From Thiomicrorhabdus sp. (GTDB lineage: Bacteria > Pseudomonadota > Gammaproteobacteria > Thiomicrospirales > Thiomicrospiraceae), in the NCBI GenBank assembly GCA_027068835.1, contig JAMOLY010000160.1, positions 1 to 32,758 on the forward strand: a stretch of DNA of 32,758 nucleotides. Reading direction: 5' to 3'. The translations under genes were made by a program, and so were the position numbers. Shown one piece after another: positions 32,704 through 32,758 of the stretch (position 1 is its first letter; every line of letters begins with the position of its first letter). The notes below the pieces were generated by a model. That model was not told the origin of the DNA. It searched no databases and worked only from the letters and a program-made list of their open reading frames with translations.

Positions 32704-32758
32704 TAAAATTTACCTCTTCTTACCAATCCCTAATTTTTATCTCTTTAGTTGTTGGTAA

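Overview
This window is a mostly ordinary core-genome segment of a moderately AT-rich gammaproteobacterium. The taxon is inferred from gene content and order. The minus strand carries rlmE-ftsH-folP-glmM-tpiA-secG-tRNA-Leu(GAG)-nuoABCDEFGHIJKLMN, a complete 14-gene Complex I operon. The left ~11 kb holds housekeeping and conserved accessory genes: hflD, mnmA, a RluE-type pseudouridine synthase, monomeric icd, ppnP, a glyoxalase, an MFS transporter, aroC, a thioesterase, tRNA-Arg(ACG), a CnoX-like Trx/TPR protein, a DUF5718 protein that looks FAH-like, and a DUF1415 protein. yhbY lies at the right end. I see no CRISPR array, prophage, toxin/antitoxin pair, defence island or obviously new multi-gene system. 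Signals worth a second look: (1) a 159-bp non-coding MITE-like element with ~19-bp inverted ends and a TTTAT duplication between ftsH and folP; (2) an intrinsic terminator 14 nt upstream of the folP start codon, next to its Shine-Dalgarno; (3) an excess of 8-10 nt poly-G/C tracts, several in-frame inside ORFs and one at the start of an MFS gene, absent from the nuo region; (4) a cysteine-free CnoX homolog; (5) an FAH-like DUF5718 protein with a poly-C tract near its C-terminus; (6) an unusually long inverted repeat after icd.
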